DNA of 64,000 nucleotides from an uncultured bacterium (GTDB taxonomy: Bacteria > Bacteroidota > Bacteroidia > Bacteroidales > Bacteroidaceae), in assembly GCA_946188155.1 (NCBI GenBank), contig CAMHUC010000014.1:1-64000 (forward strand), read 5' to 3'. Position 1 is the first letter of the stretch. Every line of letters starts with the position of its first letter. A program made the translations under genes and the position numbers. Below the pieces are notes generated by a model. The model was not told where the DNA came from and searched no databases. It was given only the letters and a program-made list of their open reading frames with translations. Below, in pieces: positions 41,275-49,755 of the stretch.

Positions 41275-42777
41275 ATGATGAGAAAGAGTATGATATATAG
41301 TAATAAGGTGTGGATGCTGATGGTGATACTATCCACTATTCACTGTTCACTATTCACTTCCTGCACCTCTCGCCCGGAGAACCCGTCGAAGGTCGGCCGG
41401 CTGCCGGAGATATACCCCGACTACGCGGGCGTGACCATCCCGGCGGAGATTGCGCCACTGAACTTCAATGTCAGAGACAGTGCCGAGGTGGTCGACGTCA
41501 CCGTGCGCGGCTCGAAGGGTGGCGAAATGCACGCCCAGGGCGGCTTTGCCGACTTCGACATCGACGACTGGCACGCGCTGACGGCTCGCAACAAGGGTGG
41601 CGAGCTGACATTCACCGTCTGCACCCGCGAGGGCGACGGGTGGAAGCAGTACCGCGACTTCAAGGTCTACGTCAGCCCCCATGCCATGGACGCCTGGGGA
41701 CTCACCTACCGCCGCATCGCCCCGGGCTACGAGGTGTTCAGCCACATGGGGCTCTACCAGCGCGACCTCTCCTCGTTCTCCGAGACGGCCATCCTGGAGA
41801 ACACGCAGGTGCCCGGCATGTGCGTCAACTGCCACACGGCCCACCGGACCGACCCCTCGCGGTTCGTCTTCCACGTGCGCGGCGACCACGGGGCCACGAT
41901 GGTACAGATGGACGGCCGCCGCGAGTGGCTCAAGGCCAGCAACGACCAGCTGGGCGGCTCGATGGTCTATCCCTACTGGCACCCGAGCGGCAAGTATTGC
42001 GCCTTCTCGACGAACCAGACGCGCCAGGGATTCCACGTCGTCCACGACGAGCGCATCGAGGTGTTCGACCTCAAGAGCGACGTGTTCGTCTATAATCCCG
42101 AGACCCACGAGATCATCTCCGACCCGCTGCTCGAGACGAAGGACTGGAATGAGAACTCCCCCGTGTTCTCCCCCGACGGCCGCACGCTCTACTACATGAC
42201 CTGCCGCCAGCAGGAGTATCCCGCGCATTTCAAGGACGAGAAGTACAACCTCTGCCGCATTGCCTTCGATCCCGAGACTGCCAGCTTCGGCGCGACGGTC
42301 GACACCGTGTTCAACGCCGTCAAGATGGGCAAGAGCCTCACCTGGCCCCGCCCCAGTTACGACGGCCGATGGCTCCTGTTCACCCTCGCCGACTACGGCT
42401 ACTTCTCCATCTGGCACAACGAGAGCCAGCAGTGGCTGCTCGACCTCCGCACGGGCCAGGCCCGCGAGCTGACGGAGGTGAACAGCGACAAGGCCGACAG
42501 CTATCACAACTGGTCGGCGAACTCGCGCTGGATCGTCTTCACCAGCCGCCGCGACGACGGGCTCTACTCGCGCCTCTACCTGGCGCAGATCGACGACCGC
42601 GGCCGATTCACGAAGCCATTCCTCCTGCCCCAGCGCAACCCGCAGGAGTACTACTCGGAGAGCCTCTACTCGTTTAACACCCCCGACTTCACCCTCTTGC
42701 CCGTCAGCTTCGACGCCAATGCGGCGGGCCGCGAGATCAGCTCCGACCGCAGGGTGGCGACGAAGGTGAGGAAGTAG
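41275..42777 (+). CDS. PD40 beta-propeller lipoprotein with a CxxCH haem motif (module copy 3)
   Basis: The 500-residue protein has the lipobox Cys at 30 (IHCSLFTSC). Residues 19-29 are encoded by an ACTATTCACT-type repeat (41329-41360), the reverse complement of the tract before the gene. The mature protein has IYPDYAGVTIPAEIAPLNF, the haem motif CVNCH (183-187) and propeller blades (FSPDGRTLYYMT, PSYDGRWLLFTLADYGYF, SANSRWIVFTSRRDDGLYS). Identity to copy 2 is obvious along the whole length and to copy 1 is weaker. Last gene of the operon; the haem motif is kept in all three, which argues that it matters. Confidence 0.8.
   Translation: MMRKSMIYSNKVWMLMVILSTIHCSLFTSCTSRPENPSKVGRLPEIYPDYAGVTIPAEIAPLNFNVRDSAEVVDVTVRGSKGGEMHAQGGFADFDIDDWHALTARNKGGELTFTVCTREGDGWKQYRDFKVYVSPHAMDAWGLTYRRIAPGYEVFSHMGLYQRDLSSFSETAILENTQVPGMCVNCHTAHRTDPSRFVFHVRGDHGATMVQMDGRREWLKASNDQLGGSMVYPYWHPSGKYCAFSTNQTRQGFHVVHDERIEVFDLKSDVFVYNPETHEIISDPLLETKDWNENSPVFSPDGRTLYYMTCRQQEYPAHFKDEKYNLCRIAFDPETASFGATVDTVFNAVKMGKSLTWPRPSYDGRWLLFTLADYGYFSIWHNESQQWLLDLRTGQARELTEVNSDKADSYHNWSANSRWIVFTSRRDDGLYSRLYLAQIDDRGRFTKPFLLPQRNPQEYYSESLYSFNTPDFTLLPVSFDANAAGREISSDRRVATKVRK
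41329..41360 (+). repeat. Inverted partner of the GTGAATA repeat, translated as signal peptide
   Basis: CACTATTCACTGTTCACTA-type sequence, complementary to 41232-41260. It encodes the hydrophobic core before the lipobox. Confidence 0.8.
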
Positions 42778-43157
42778 CGACTGCTGACAGTTCCACCGCC
42801 TGGACCAGCCTGCATGTTTGAGCTGTCAGACAGTCCAGCCGCTGGACTGATCATAAGTGACGGCTGCTATGCCGATGCAGCCCTCGTCTGAAAAAAGTTT
42901 GCACGGTTTTTCTTGCCACTGTTGCCACTAAGCGCGCTACGGGGCTGAATATCAATAGGTTACGCAGTGGCAACAACCCCGTTTCTCTTGCCACTCTTGC
43001 CACTACCGTTGCAACGGCTAAACGCCTGTAAATCAGCACGTTTGGCAAAGTGGCAAGAGTGGCATCTAAAAATTTCGTGCAGTACGGCAGAAAACCGCAC
43101 CGCACGAAAAACAGACCTTCGTATGGCGATAAGCCACTGCCGGGCGCTATGCTATCG
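42778..43157. repeat. Convergent intergenic region with composite palindromes
   Basis: No gene is visible in these 380 bases. CAGTCCAGC/GCTGGACTG (42831-42849) forms a tight hairpin. The doubled unit TTGCCACTGTTGCCACT (42913-42929) recurs as CTTGCCACTCTTGCCACT (42987-43004) and inverted as AGTGGCAAGAGTGGCA (43049-43064), with a shorter inverted piece GCAGTGGCAACAA (42964-42976). A further pair TTTCGTGC / GCACGAAA lies at about 43073 and 43102. The region can fold extensively and may terminate transcription from both sides. Confidence 0.65.
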
Positions 43158-44483
43158 TTACGGCTGGACGTACTTACGCCCCCCGCTGACGACGAGTCCC
43201 CGAAAGCCAGCGCCTACACGCTGCCCGGAGAGGCTGTAAGCACGCTCAGGGACAGGGCGAAAAGGGACGCGCTGCAGGCTCGTGGCAGGGCCGCCCCAGG
43301 TGGCCGCAGCCACACCCTCGGCGATGCCGTCGATGGCGTGCTGATTGAACACACTGAGCTGCTTGCGGTCGATGATGGTCATCGTGCCCTTTGTGGCCTG
43401 ACGGTTGGTGTAGTTGATGTCCCACACCATCGGCACGAGGCCCAGGCTGACGGCCTGCTCGTTGACCTGTCGGTGGAAGTGCTTCACCGAGGCGTCGTGC
43501 TTCGACTGGTCCTCACCCGCCTTGCCGCTCAGGTCGCGCCACTGGCAGCCGTACTCGCCGAGTATGACGGGATAGCCCTTGTCTACGAACTTGGCCTTCA
43601 TCTTCCTGAACTGCGCCATGAGGTAGCTCTCCTCGCCCCACGTGCTGTTGTAGGCACTGCCGCCGACGTGGTTGGCACTGCCCCAGTACCACGACATCTT
43701 GCCCCACGACTCATCCTTCTCCATGCCGGCAAAGTTCCAGGGCGAGTAGTAGTGTACCTCCACCATCAGCCGCCCCTCGGCGGTGTCGGCCAGCCGGGTC
43801 ACGTCGTAGTACTTGTCGGTGTTGTCGATGTCCGTCGATGGTCCCTGCACCACCAGCGTTCGGCTCAGGTTGTTGCCGCCGGTGGCCCTGACGGCCTCGA
43901 TGAATGCCTGCTCGTAGCGGATGAGGGCATCGGTCTTGGCCTGGTTGTCGCAGTTGGGCTCGTTGAGTCCGGCGAAGAGCAGGTGCTCGTCGTAGTCGCG
44001 GAAGTATTCGGCTATCTGCGTCCACAGCTTCCTGAGGTTCTCCTCCTTTGCCGCCACGTTGTCCTCGGAGAGGTTGGTGAAGCCCTGCGTCTCTATCCAC
44101 CCGTTGTCCCAGTGGTCGTTGAGCAGCACGTAGAGGCCGTCGGCCAGGCAGTAGTCCACCACCTCCCTGACGCGCGAGAGCCAGGCAGCATCGATGACGC
44201 CAGCAGTGGCATGGCAGTCCCACGAACAGGGTATGCGCACCGACCTGAAGCCCAGCGAGCTGATGTAGTCGATGAGCTGCTGTGAAGTCTTGGTGCCCTG
44301 CCACGCCGTCTCTGCGCCGAGGCTGCTGACAGGCGGTTCCATGGTGTTGCCCAGATTCCAGCCGGGATACATTTTCGGAGCGATGGCCGAGGCCTGGGGC
44401 AGTTGAGCGAAGCACGAGGCATGAGCCAGCAGCAGAATCAGTGTCAAGACGACACTTCTAAGATAAATCTTTTTAGTATGCAT
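43158..44483 (-). CDS. Glycoside hydrolase family 5 enzyme with C-terminal sorting-like tail
   Basis: The 441-residue secreted enzyme has a signal peptide (ending ASCFAQ, about 26) and a GH5 barrel: GWNLGNTMEPP, RSVRIPCSWDCH, the acid/base Glu in FAGLNEPN, HYYSPWNFAG and the nucleophile Glu in VILGEYGCQW. The type resembles endoglucanase/xyloglucanase or mannanase subfamilies; which one cannot be decided. The last 35 residues (RAYSLSGQRV...RGLVVSGGRKYVQP) look like the tails used by Prevotella-type surface sorting (type IX-like). It is divergent from SusC 2 with a promoter at the complement of 44517-44524 and probably acts with that locus. Confidence 0.88.
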   Translation of the reverse strand: MHTKKIYLRSVVLTLILLLAHASCFAQLPQASAIAPKMYPGWNLGNTMEPPVSSLGAETAWQGTKTSQQLIDYISSLGFRSVRIPCSWDCHATAGVIDAAWLSRVREVVDYCLADGLYVLLNDHWDNGWIETQGFTNLSEDNVAAKEENLRKLWTQIAEYFRDYDEHLLFAGLNEPNCDNQAKTDALIRYEQAFIEAVRATGGNNLSRTLVVQGPSTDIDNTDKYYDVTRLADTAEGRLMVEVHYYSPWNFAGMEKDESWGKMSWYWGSANHVGGSAYNSTWGEESYLMAQFRKMKAKFVDKGYPVILGEYGCQWRDLSGKAGEDQSKHDASVKHFHRQVNEQAVSLGLVPMVWDINYTNRQATKGTMTIIDRKQLSVFNQHAIDGIAEGVAAATWGGPATSLQRVPFRPVPERAYSLSGQRVGAGFRGLVVSGGRKYVQP

Positions 44484-44516
44484 GTTGAATCTTGTATTTA
44501 TTTACACTTTCATCTG

Positions 44517-44524
44517 CAAAAGTA
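44517..44524 (-). promoter_or_regulatory. -7 box for the divergent GH5 gene
   Basis: Minus-strand TACTTTTG 33 bases before the ATG. Confidence 0.5.
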
Positions 44525-44587
44525 GTACTTTTTTTGCAGACGGCAATAATTATTAAACTTTTTTTTGGCGGTTTCACGATTTTCGCT

Positions 44588-44595
44588 TATCTTTG
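44588..44595 (+). promoter_or_regulatory. -7 box for SusCD locus 2
   Basis: TATCTTTG 42 bases before the SusC start, giving a short, unstructured leader in contrast to locus 1. Confidence 0.65.
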
Positions 44596-44637
44596 CATCA
44601 CATTACAAAGCCAGAAAACTATTATTATAACTAACGT

Positions 44638-47600
44638 ATGAATAAAACTTTTAGGAAAACAGCGCTGCTGGTGGGTGCATTATCCCTGACGGGACTATGC
44701 TACTCGCCTCATGCCTATGCCGCTCCTTCCGTGTCGGAAGTGCAGCAGCAGAAAAAGATCACAGGTACTGTGGTCGACGCGATGGGTCCCGTCATCGGAG
44801 CCAGTGTTGTAGTGAAAGGCACGTCGAACGGTGTAGCCACCGACTTTGACGGTAATTTCACGCTGAACGCCAGCCCCGGCCAGACCCTTGTGGTGAGCTT
44901 CATCGGCTATCTGAACAAGGAAGTGAAGATTACCGCCGGGCAGACGAACTACCAGATAACCATCGAGGAGGACAAGCAGGTGCTCGACGAGGTGGTGGTG
45001 GTGGGCTACGGTACGATGAAGAAGAGCGACATCTCCGGCGCCTCCGTATCGCTTGGCGAGGATGCCGTGAAGGGTTCTATCATCACCTCGCTCGACCAGT
45101 CGCTGCAGGGCCGTGCCGCCGGTGTCACCGCCGTGTCCACCTCCGGTGCGCCGGGCTCGTCGTCGTCCATCCGCGTGCGCGGTACCGCCACCATCAACGC
45201 CAATGCCGAGCCGCTGTACGTCATCGACGGTGTGCCCGTGCAGAGCAGCGGCACGTCGGGAGCCTCCTACGGACTGGGCGACGCCCTGGGCAACGGTAGC
45301 GTGTCGACCATCTCGCCGCTCTCCACCATCGACCCGGCAGACATCGTATCGATGGAAATCCTGAAGGACGCCTCGGCCACCGCCATCTACGGTGCCCAGG
45401 GTGCCAACGGCGTGGTGCTCATCACCACCAAGCGCGGTAAGGCCGGCGACGCCAAGTTCACCTACAACGGCATGACCGCCTGGAACAGGCAGACGAAGCG
45501 CCTGGACCTGATGAACCTGCGCGAATATGCCGACTACTACAACAGCTACGCCGCCGTGGGCGAGGCCACCTACACGGGCAACCTGAGCGACCCCTCCATC
45601 CTGGGCAAGGGTACCAACTGGCAGGACGCCGTGTTCCAGACCGCCTTCCAGCACTCCCACCAGGTGAGCGCACAGGGCGGTTCGGACAAGGTGCAGTACT
45701 ACGTCAGCGGCAGCTACATGGACCAGAAGGGAACCATCATCGGCTCCGAGTTCAAGCGCTTCTCCGCCCGTACCAACATCGACGCGCAGCTGAAGAAGTG
45801 GCTGAAGATGAGCGTCAGCATCACCTACTCCGACACGAAGGACGACCTGAAGCTGGCCGACTCCGACGAGGGTCTGATAGGCTACTCGCTGACCACCATC
45901 CCCTCCATACCTATATATAATGTCGACGGCTCCTACTCGTCGGTGTCACAGGAAGGCTACACCAACCCCAACCCCATCGCCATGGCCATGATGGACCAGA
46001 TACTGCTGAAGCGCCAGAAGCTGAACGGCAACGTGTTCTTCGAGGTGACGCCCATCAAGGACCTGGTGTGGCACGCCGAGCTGGGCTTCGACCTGGGCTG
46101 GAACAAGGGTGAGACCTACGAGCCGATGGTTGACCTGGGCACGTGGAAGCGCGCCAGCAACGAGAGCCGCATGCAGAAGAACTCCAGCACCTTCTGGCAG
46201 CTGAAGAACTACCTGACCTACAGCCGCACCTTCGGCAAGCATTCGGCCACGGCCATGGTGGGACAGGAGTGCTGGGAGTCGAAGTACGACTTCGTGTCCG
46301 TCTACAACACCGGCCTGCCCTCCGATGCCGTCCACAACCCCGCCCTGGGTTCCGGCACGCCGCAGATAGGCGCCGGCTTCGGCAGCAGCTCGATGGCATC
46401 CTTCTTCACCCGCTGGACCTACAGCTTCGACAGCCGCTACAACGCCACCTACACCTACCGCTACGACGGCAGCTCCAACTTCGGCCCCAACAAGCGGTGG
46501 GCAGGCTTCCACAGCTTCGCCGGCAGCTGGCGCTTCGCCAACGAGAAGTTCATCGAGAGCTGGGCAGGCAAGGTGCTCAGCAACGGTAAGCTGCGTATCG
46601 GATGGGGCCAGACCGGTAACTCCAGCATTGGCGGCTACAAGTGGGGCTCGCCCCTGTCGACCATGGAGACGGCCCTGGGCACCAGCTACCGCCCGGCGCA
46701 GATTGCCAACAAGGACATCAAGTGGGAGAGCCAGGAGCAGTGGAACGTGGGTATCGACCTGGGCTTCCTGCACGACCGCATCAACGTGACCGTCGACTGG
46801 TATAAGAAGGAGTCGAAGGATATGCTCATGCAGCTGCAGCTGCCCTCGTACATGGGTACCAGCGGCAACGGCTCGTCGGCCCTCGCCGCCCCCTACGGCA
46901 ACTACGGCCAGATACGCAACACGGGCGTCGAGCTGAGCATCAACACCCACCCCCTCACCGGCAAGTTCGAGTGGGACTCCGAGCTGCAGATCTCGTGGAA
47001 CAAGAACAAGCTCGTGAGCCTCTCCGACGGCTCGAGCAACGCACAGCTCATCGGCTACGGACAGTGGACCGACGTGGTGAGCCTCACCCAGGTGGGTGAG
47101 TCGCTCTTCAGCTTCTACGGCTACGTGTGCGACGGCGTGTACACCTCGCTCGAGGACATCGAGACGTCGCCAAAGCCCAGTGCATACCCCACCAACGGCG
47201 TGTTTGCCAAGAACTCCACCGTCTACGTGGGCGACATCAAGTACAAGGACCTCAACGGCGACGGCATCATCGACGAGAACGACCGCACCAACATCGGCTC
47301 GCCGCTGCCCAAGTACACCTTCGGATGGAACAACACCTTCCGCTACAAGGGCTTCGACCTGAACATCTTCATCAACGGCTCTGTGGGCAACAAGGTGGGT
47401 AACTACCTGAAGATGAAGATGACACACATGAACTCCACCTGGACCAACCAGCTGAAGGACGTGGCCGACCGCGCCATCCTGGCACCCATCGACGCCTCGA
47501 AGGACTACTCGGCAGGTGTGGACCGCGGCGACGGACAGCTAATCTACAACTGGTATGACGACATCAACAACGTGCAGCTGATCAACCCCGGCACGGCCAT

Positions 47601-47910
47601 GCCCCGCGCCTCCATCAACGACCCCAACGACAACGACCGCTGGAGCGACCGCTACATCGAGGACGGCAGCTACGTGCGCCTGAAGAACATACAGCTGGGC
47701 TACAACTTCCCCAAGAAGCTCATCGCCAAGTGGGGCCTGGAGGCCCTCAGGCTCTCGTGCAACATCCAGAACCTGCTGACCATCACCGGCTATAGCGGCT
47801 ACGACCCCGAAATCGGCGCCTCCACGCAGAGTGCCAACGTGATGGGACTCGACAACGCACGCTATCCATCGCCTACCACCTACTCCGTGGGACTCAACGT
47901 GTCATTCTGA
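44638..47910 (+). CDS. SusC-family TonB-dependent outer-membrane transporter (locus 2)
   Basis: The 1090-residue import pore begins MNKTFRKTALLVGALSLTG with cleavage after YAAP region, then the regulatory-like domain (ITGTVVDAMGPVIGASVVVKG), the linker LDEVVVVGYGTMKKSDISGA, the plug (SLQGRAAGVTAVSTSGAPGSSSSIRVRG; in part) and the barrel, ending YSVGLNVSF. It is a paralogue of the SusC at 23.9 kb, and the signal peptides are nearly identical. It heads a six-gene operon with SusD, two binding lipoproteins, GH5 and GH26, so its cargo is likely mannan-type or mixed beta-1,4-linked oligosaccharide. Confidence 0.95.
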   Translation: MNKTFRKTALLVGALSLTGLCYSPHAYAAPSVSEVQQQKKITGTVVDAMGPVIGASVVVKGTSNGVATDFDGNFTLNASPGQTLVVSFIGYLNKEVKITAGQTNYQITIEEDKQVLDEVVVVGYGTMKKSDISGASVSLGEDAVKGSIITSLDQSLQGRAAGVTAVSTSGAPGSSSSIRVRGTATINANAEPLYVIDGVPVQSSGTSGASYGLGDALGNGSVSTISPLSTIDPADIVSMEILKDASATAIYGAQGANGVVLITTKRGKAGDAKFTYNGMTAWNRQTKRLDLMNLREYADYYNSYAAVGEATYTGNLSDPSILGKGTNWQDAVFQTAFQHSHQVSAQGGSDKVQYYVSGSYMDQKGTIIGSEFKRFSARTNIDAQLKKWLKMSVSITYSDTKDDLKLADSDEGLIGYSLTTIPSIPIYNVDGSYSSVSQEGYTNPNPIAMAMMDQILLKRQKLNGNVFFEVTPIKDLVWHAELGFDLGWNKGETYEPMVDLGTWKRASNESRMQKNSSTFWQLKNYLTYSRTFGKHSATAMVGQECWESKYDFVSVYNTGLPSDAVHNPALGSGTPQIGAGFGSSSMASFFTRWTYSFDSRYNATYTYRYDGSSNFGPNKRWAGFHSFAGSWRFANEKFIESWAGKVLSNGKLRIGWGQTGNSSIGGYKWGSPLSTMETALGTSYRPAQIANKDIKWESQEQWNVGIDLGFLHDRINVTVDWYKKESKDMLMQLQLPSYMGTSGNGSSALAAPYGNYGQIRNTGVELSINTHPLTGKFEWDSELQISWNKNKLVSLSDGSSNAQLIGYGQWTDVVSLTQVGESLFSFYGYVCDGVYTSLEDIETSPKPSAYPTNGVFAKNSTVYVGDIKYKDLNGDGIIDENDRTNIGSPLPKYTFGWNNTFRYKGFDLNIFINGSVGNKVGNYLKMKMTHMNSTWTNQLKDVADRAILAPIDASKDYSAGVDRGDGQLIYNWYDDINNVQLINPGTAMPRASINDPNDNDRWSDRYIEDGSYVRLKNIQLGYNFPKKLIAKWGLEALRLSCNIQNLLTITGYSGYDPEIGASTQSANVMGLDNARYPSPTTYSVGLNVSF

Positions 47911-47961
47911 TACGCGACGTGAGACAAGAGAGACTATAATATATAATTAAGGTATAAGATT

Positions 47962-49722
47962 ATGAAACTGACAAACATCAAATATACAGCGGCAGCCGTC
48001 GTTACAGCACTCACGATGTCGGCGTGCGAGGACTTCCTCGACAGGCCCACGGAAGACAGCTATAACACGGAAAACTTCTATGCCACCACCGACCAGTGCC
48101 TGAGCAGCGTGAACTATCTGTACAACTCGCCCTGGTACGACTTCCAGCGCGGCTTCATCAAGGTGGGCGAGGTGCTCTCGGGCAACTACTACTGGGGTTC
48201 GTCGCCCTACATGAACTTCTCAGTGAACGGCTCCGACCAGGACCTGGTCAACATGTCGTACTCGCTGTGGGCCGTCATCGGCCACGCCACCACACTGTAC
48301 AACACCCTTGCCGCCACCAGCGTGGCCAACAAGAACCAGTGCCTGGGCGAGTGCCTCACCTGGAAGGCCATGGCCTACTTCTACCTGGTACGCTCCTTCG
48401 GCGACGTGCCCATCATCCACGACAACTCAGCCCTGCTGGCCTCCGGCGACTACAACAGCCTGCCCAAGGTGAAGCGCGCCGACGTGTATGAGTATATCGT
48501 CATGACGCTCGAACAGGCCATGGAAGACCTCAAGGGCATCAGCAATCCCACCGCAGGACGCATCGACTACTACTCGGCCGAGGCCCTGCTGGCCAAGGTC
48601 TACCTGACCAAGGCCGGCGTGAGCGGCGCACTCAACGGCGACGACCTGGCCAAGGCCGCACAGCTGGCCAAGGACGTCATCGACAACTCGGGCCGCACGC
48701 TACTCGAGAACTACGGCGACGTGTGGAAGCTCACGTCCAACCTGGCATCGGAGAGTCTCATCGCATGGCGATGGACAGTAGGCTCGCAGTGGACCAGCCA
48801 GAACACGCTGCAGAGCGACCTGGCACAGGAGGGCATGGACGAGTTCGGCGACTGCTGGGGCGGCTGGAACGGCCTGAGCGTCGACCTGCAGCAAGCCTTC
48901 GGCATCAACCTGCTTGAGAACCAGCCCGACGCCTGGATCAACCACATCGACACCCGCCTGAAGGCCACCATGATGCTGCCGGGCTTCAAGTGGGACTACC
49001 TGTGGCAGGACCACGGAGGACTGGACTTCCTCCGCTTCCTCTACGACGACACCTACAACAGCGCCGCCACCGGCACACTGCAGGCCCCGACGGGTGCCAA
49101 CTGCGTGAAGCACCTGTACGGCAACACCGCCGACCACGTGGCCGCCCTGAACATCGCACCGGCACGCATGTCGTACGCACTGGCCACCCACATCCTGCGA
49201 CTCTCCGACGTCTACCTCATCTATGCCGAGGCCATGCTCGGAGCAGGGCGCTCCGCATCGAGCAACAGCGACGTGATCGACGCCTTCTACGCCGTACGCC
49301 ACCGCGCCGTGCCCAGCAGCACCCGCCCAGCCAGCGTCAGCTGGGACGACATCTGGAAGGAGCGCCGACTGGAGTTCGCCATGGAGGGCGACCGCTGGTA
49401 CGACTATGTGCGCGTGAGCTACTACGACTCGCAGTACTGCGTCAACGAGCTGACCAACCAGAAGCGCAATGCCTACTGGGGCCTGAACGACCTCTACAAG
49501 GAGTACTACACCTCGGGCACCTGGAGCATCGACACCTCGAAGCAGGGCTACGACAACTCCACCGCCGCTCCCAACGTGAACGTCATGCTGCGCACCGACT
49601 CGGAGACAGGCAAGAGCTACTTCGCCCTGCCGATGTGCGCCGAGGACGTGCTCTACAACCCCAACCTGGGCTCCAACGTGGAGGGTGAGCACGTAGACGT
49701 GCGCAACACCTACAGCTATTGA
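47962..49722 (+). CDS. SusD-family glycan-binding lipoprotein (locus 2)
   Basis: The 586-residue lipoprotein (MSACEDFLDRPTEDSYNTENFY, Cys at 22) has the standard SusD layout: TPR helices (LGECLTWKAMAYFYLVRSFGDVPII), a variable ligand-binding insert, and the C-terminal part (HILRLSDVYLIYAEAMLGAG...WKERRLEFAMEGDRWYDYVRV). It lies 51 bases after SusC and caps it at the surface. It is only distantly related to the SusD of locus 1. Confidence 0.95.
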   Translation: MKLTNIKYTAAAVVTALTMSACEDFLDRPTEDSYNTENFYATTDQCLSSVNYLYNSPWYDFQRGFIKVGEVLSGNYYWGSSPYMNFSVNGSDQDLVNMSYSLWAVIGHATTLYNTLAATSVANKNQCLGECLTWKAMAYFYLVRSFGDVPIIHDNSALLASGDYNSLPKVKRADVYEYIVMTLEQAMEDLKGISNPTAGRIDYYSAEALLAKVYLTKAGVSGALNGDDLAKAAQLAKDVIDNSGRTLLENYGDVWKLTSNLASESLIAWRWTVGSQWTSQNTLQSDLAQEGMDEFGDCWGGWNGLSVDLQQAFGINLLENQPDAWINHIDTRLKATMMLPGFKWDYLWQDHGGLDFLRFLYDDTYNSAATGTLQAPTGANCVKHLYGNTADHVAALNIAPARMSYALATHILRLSDVYLIYAEAMLGAGRSASSNSDVIDAFYAVRHRAVPSSTRPASVSWDDIWKERRLEFAMEGDRWYDYVRVSYYDSQYCVNELTNQKRNAYWGLNDLYKEYYTSGTWSIDTSKQGYDNSTAAPNVNVMLRTDSETGKSYFALPMCAEDVLYNPNLGSNVEGEHVDVRNTYSY

Positions 49723-49755
49723 TAAGTGATAATTGATAATTGACAATTGATAATT
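49723..49755 (+). repeat. AATTGATAATTGACAAT-type short repeat
   Basis: Three to four units of (T/A)ATTGATAAT or ATTGACAAT fill the spacer between SusD and the next lipoprotein. An apparent TTG start at 49747 falls inside it. Confidence 0.85.
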
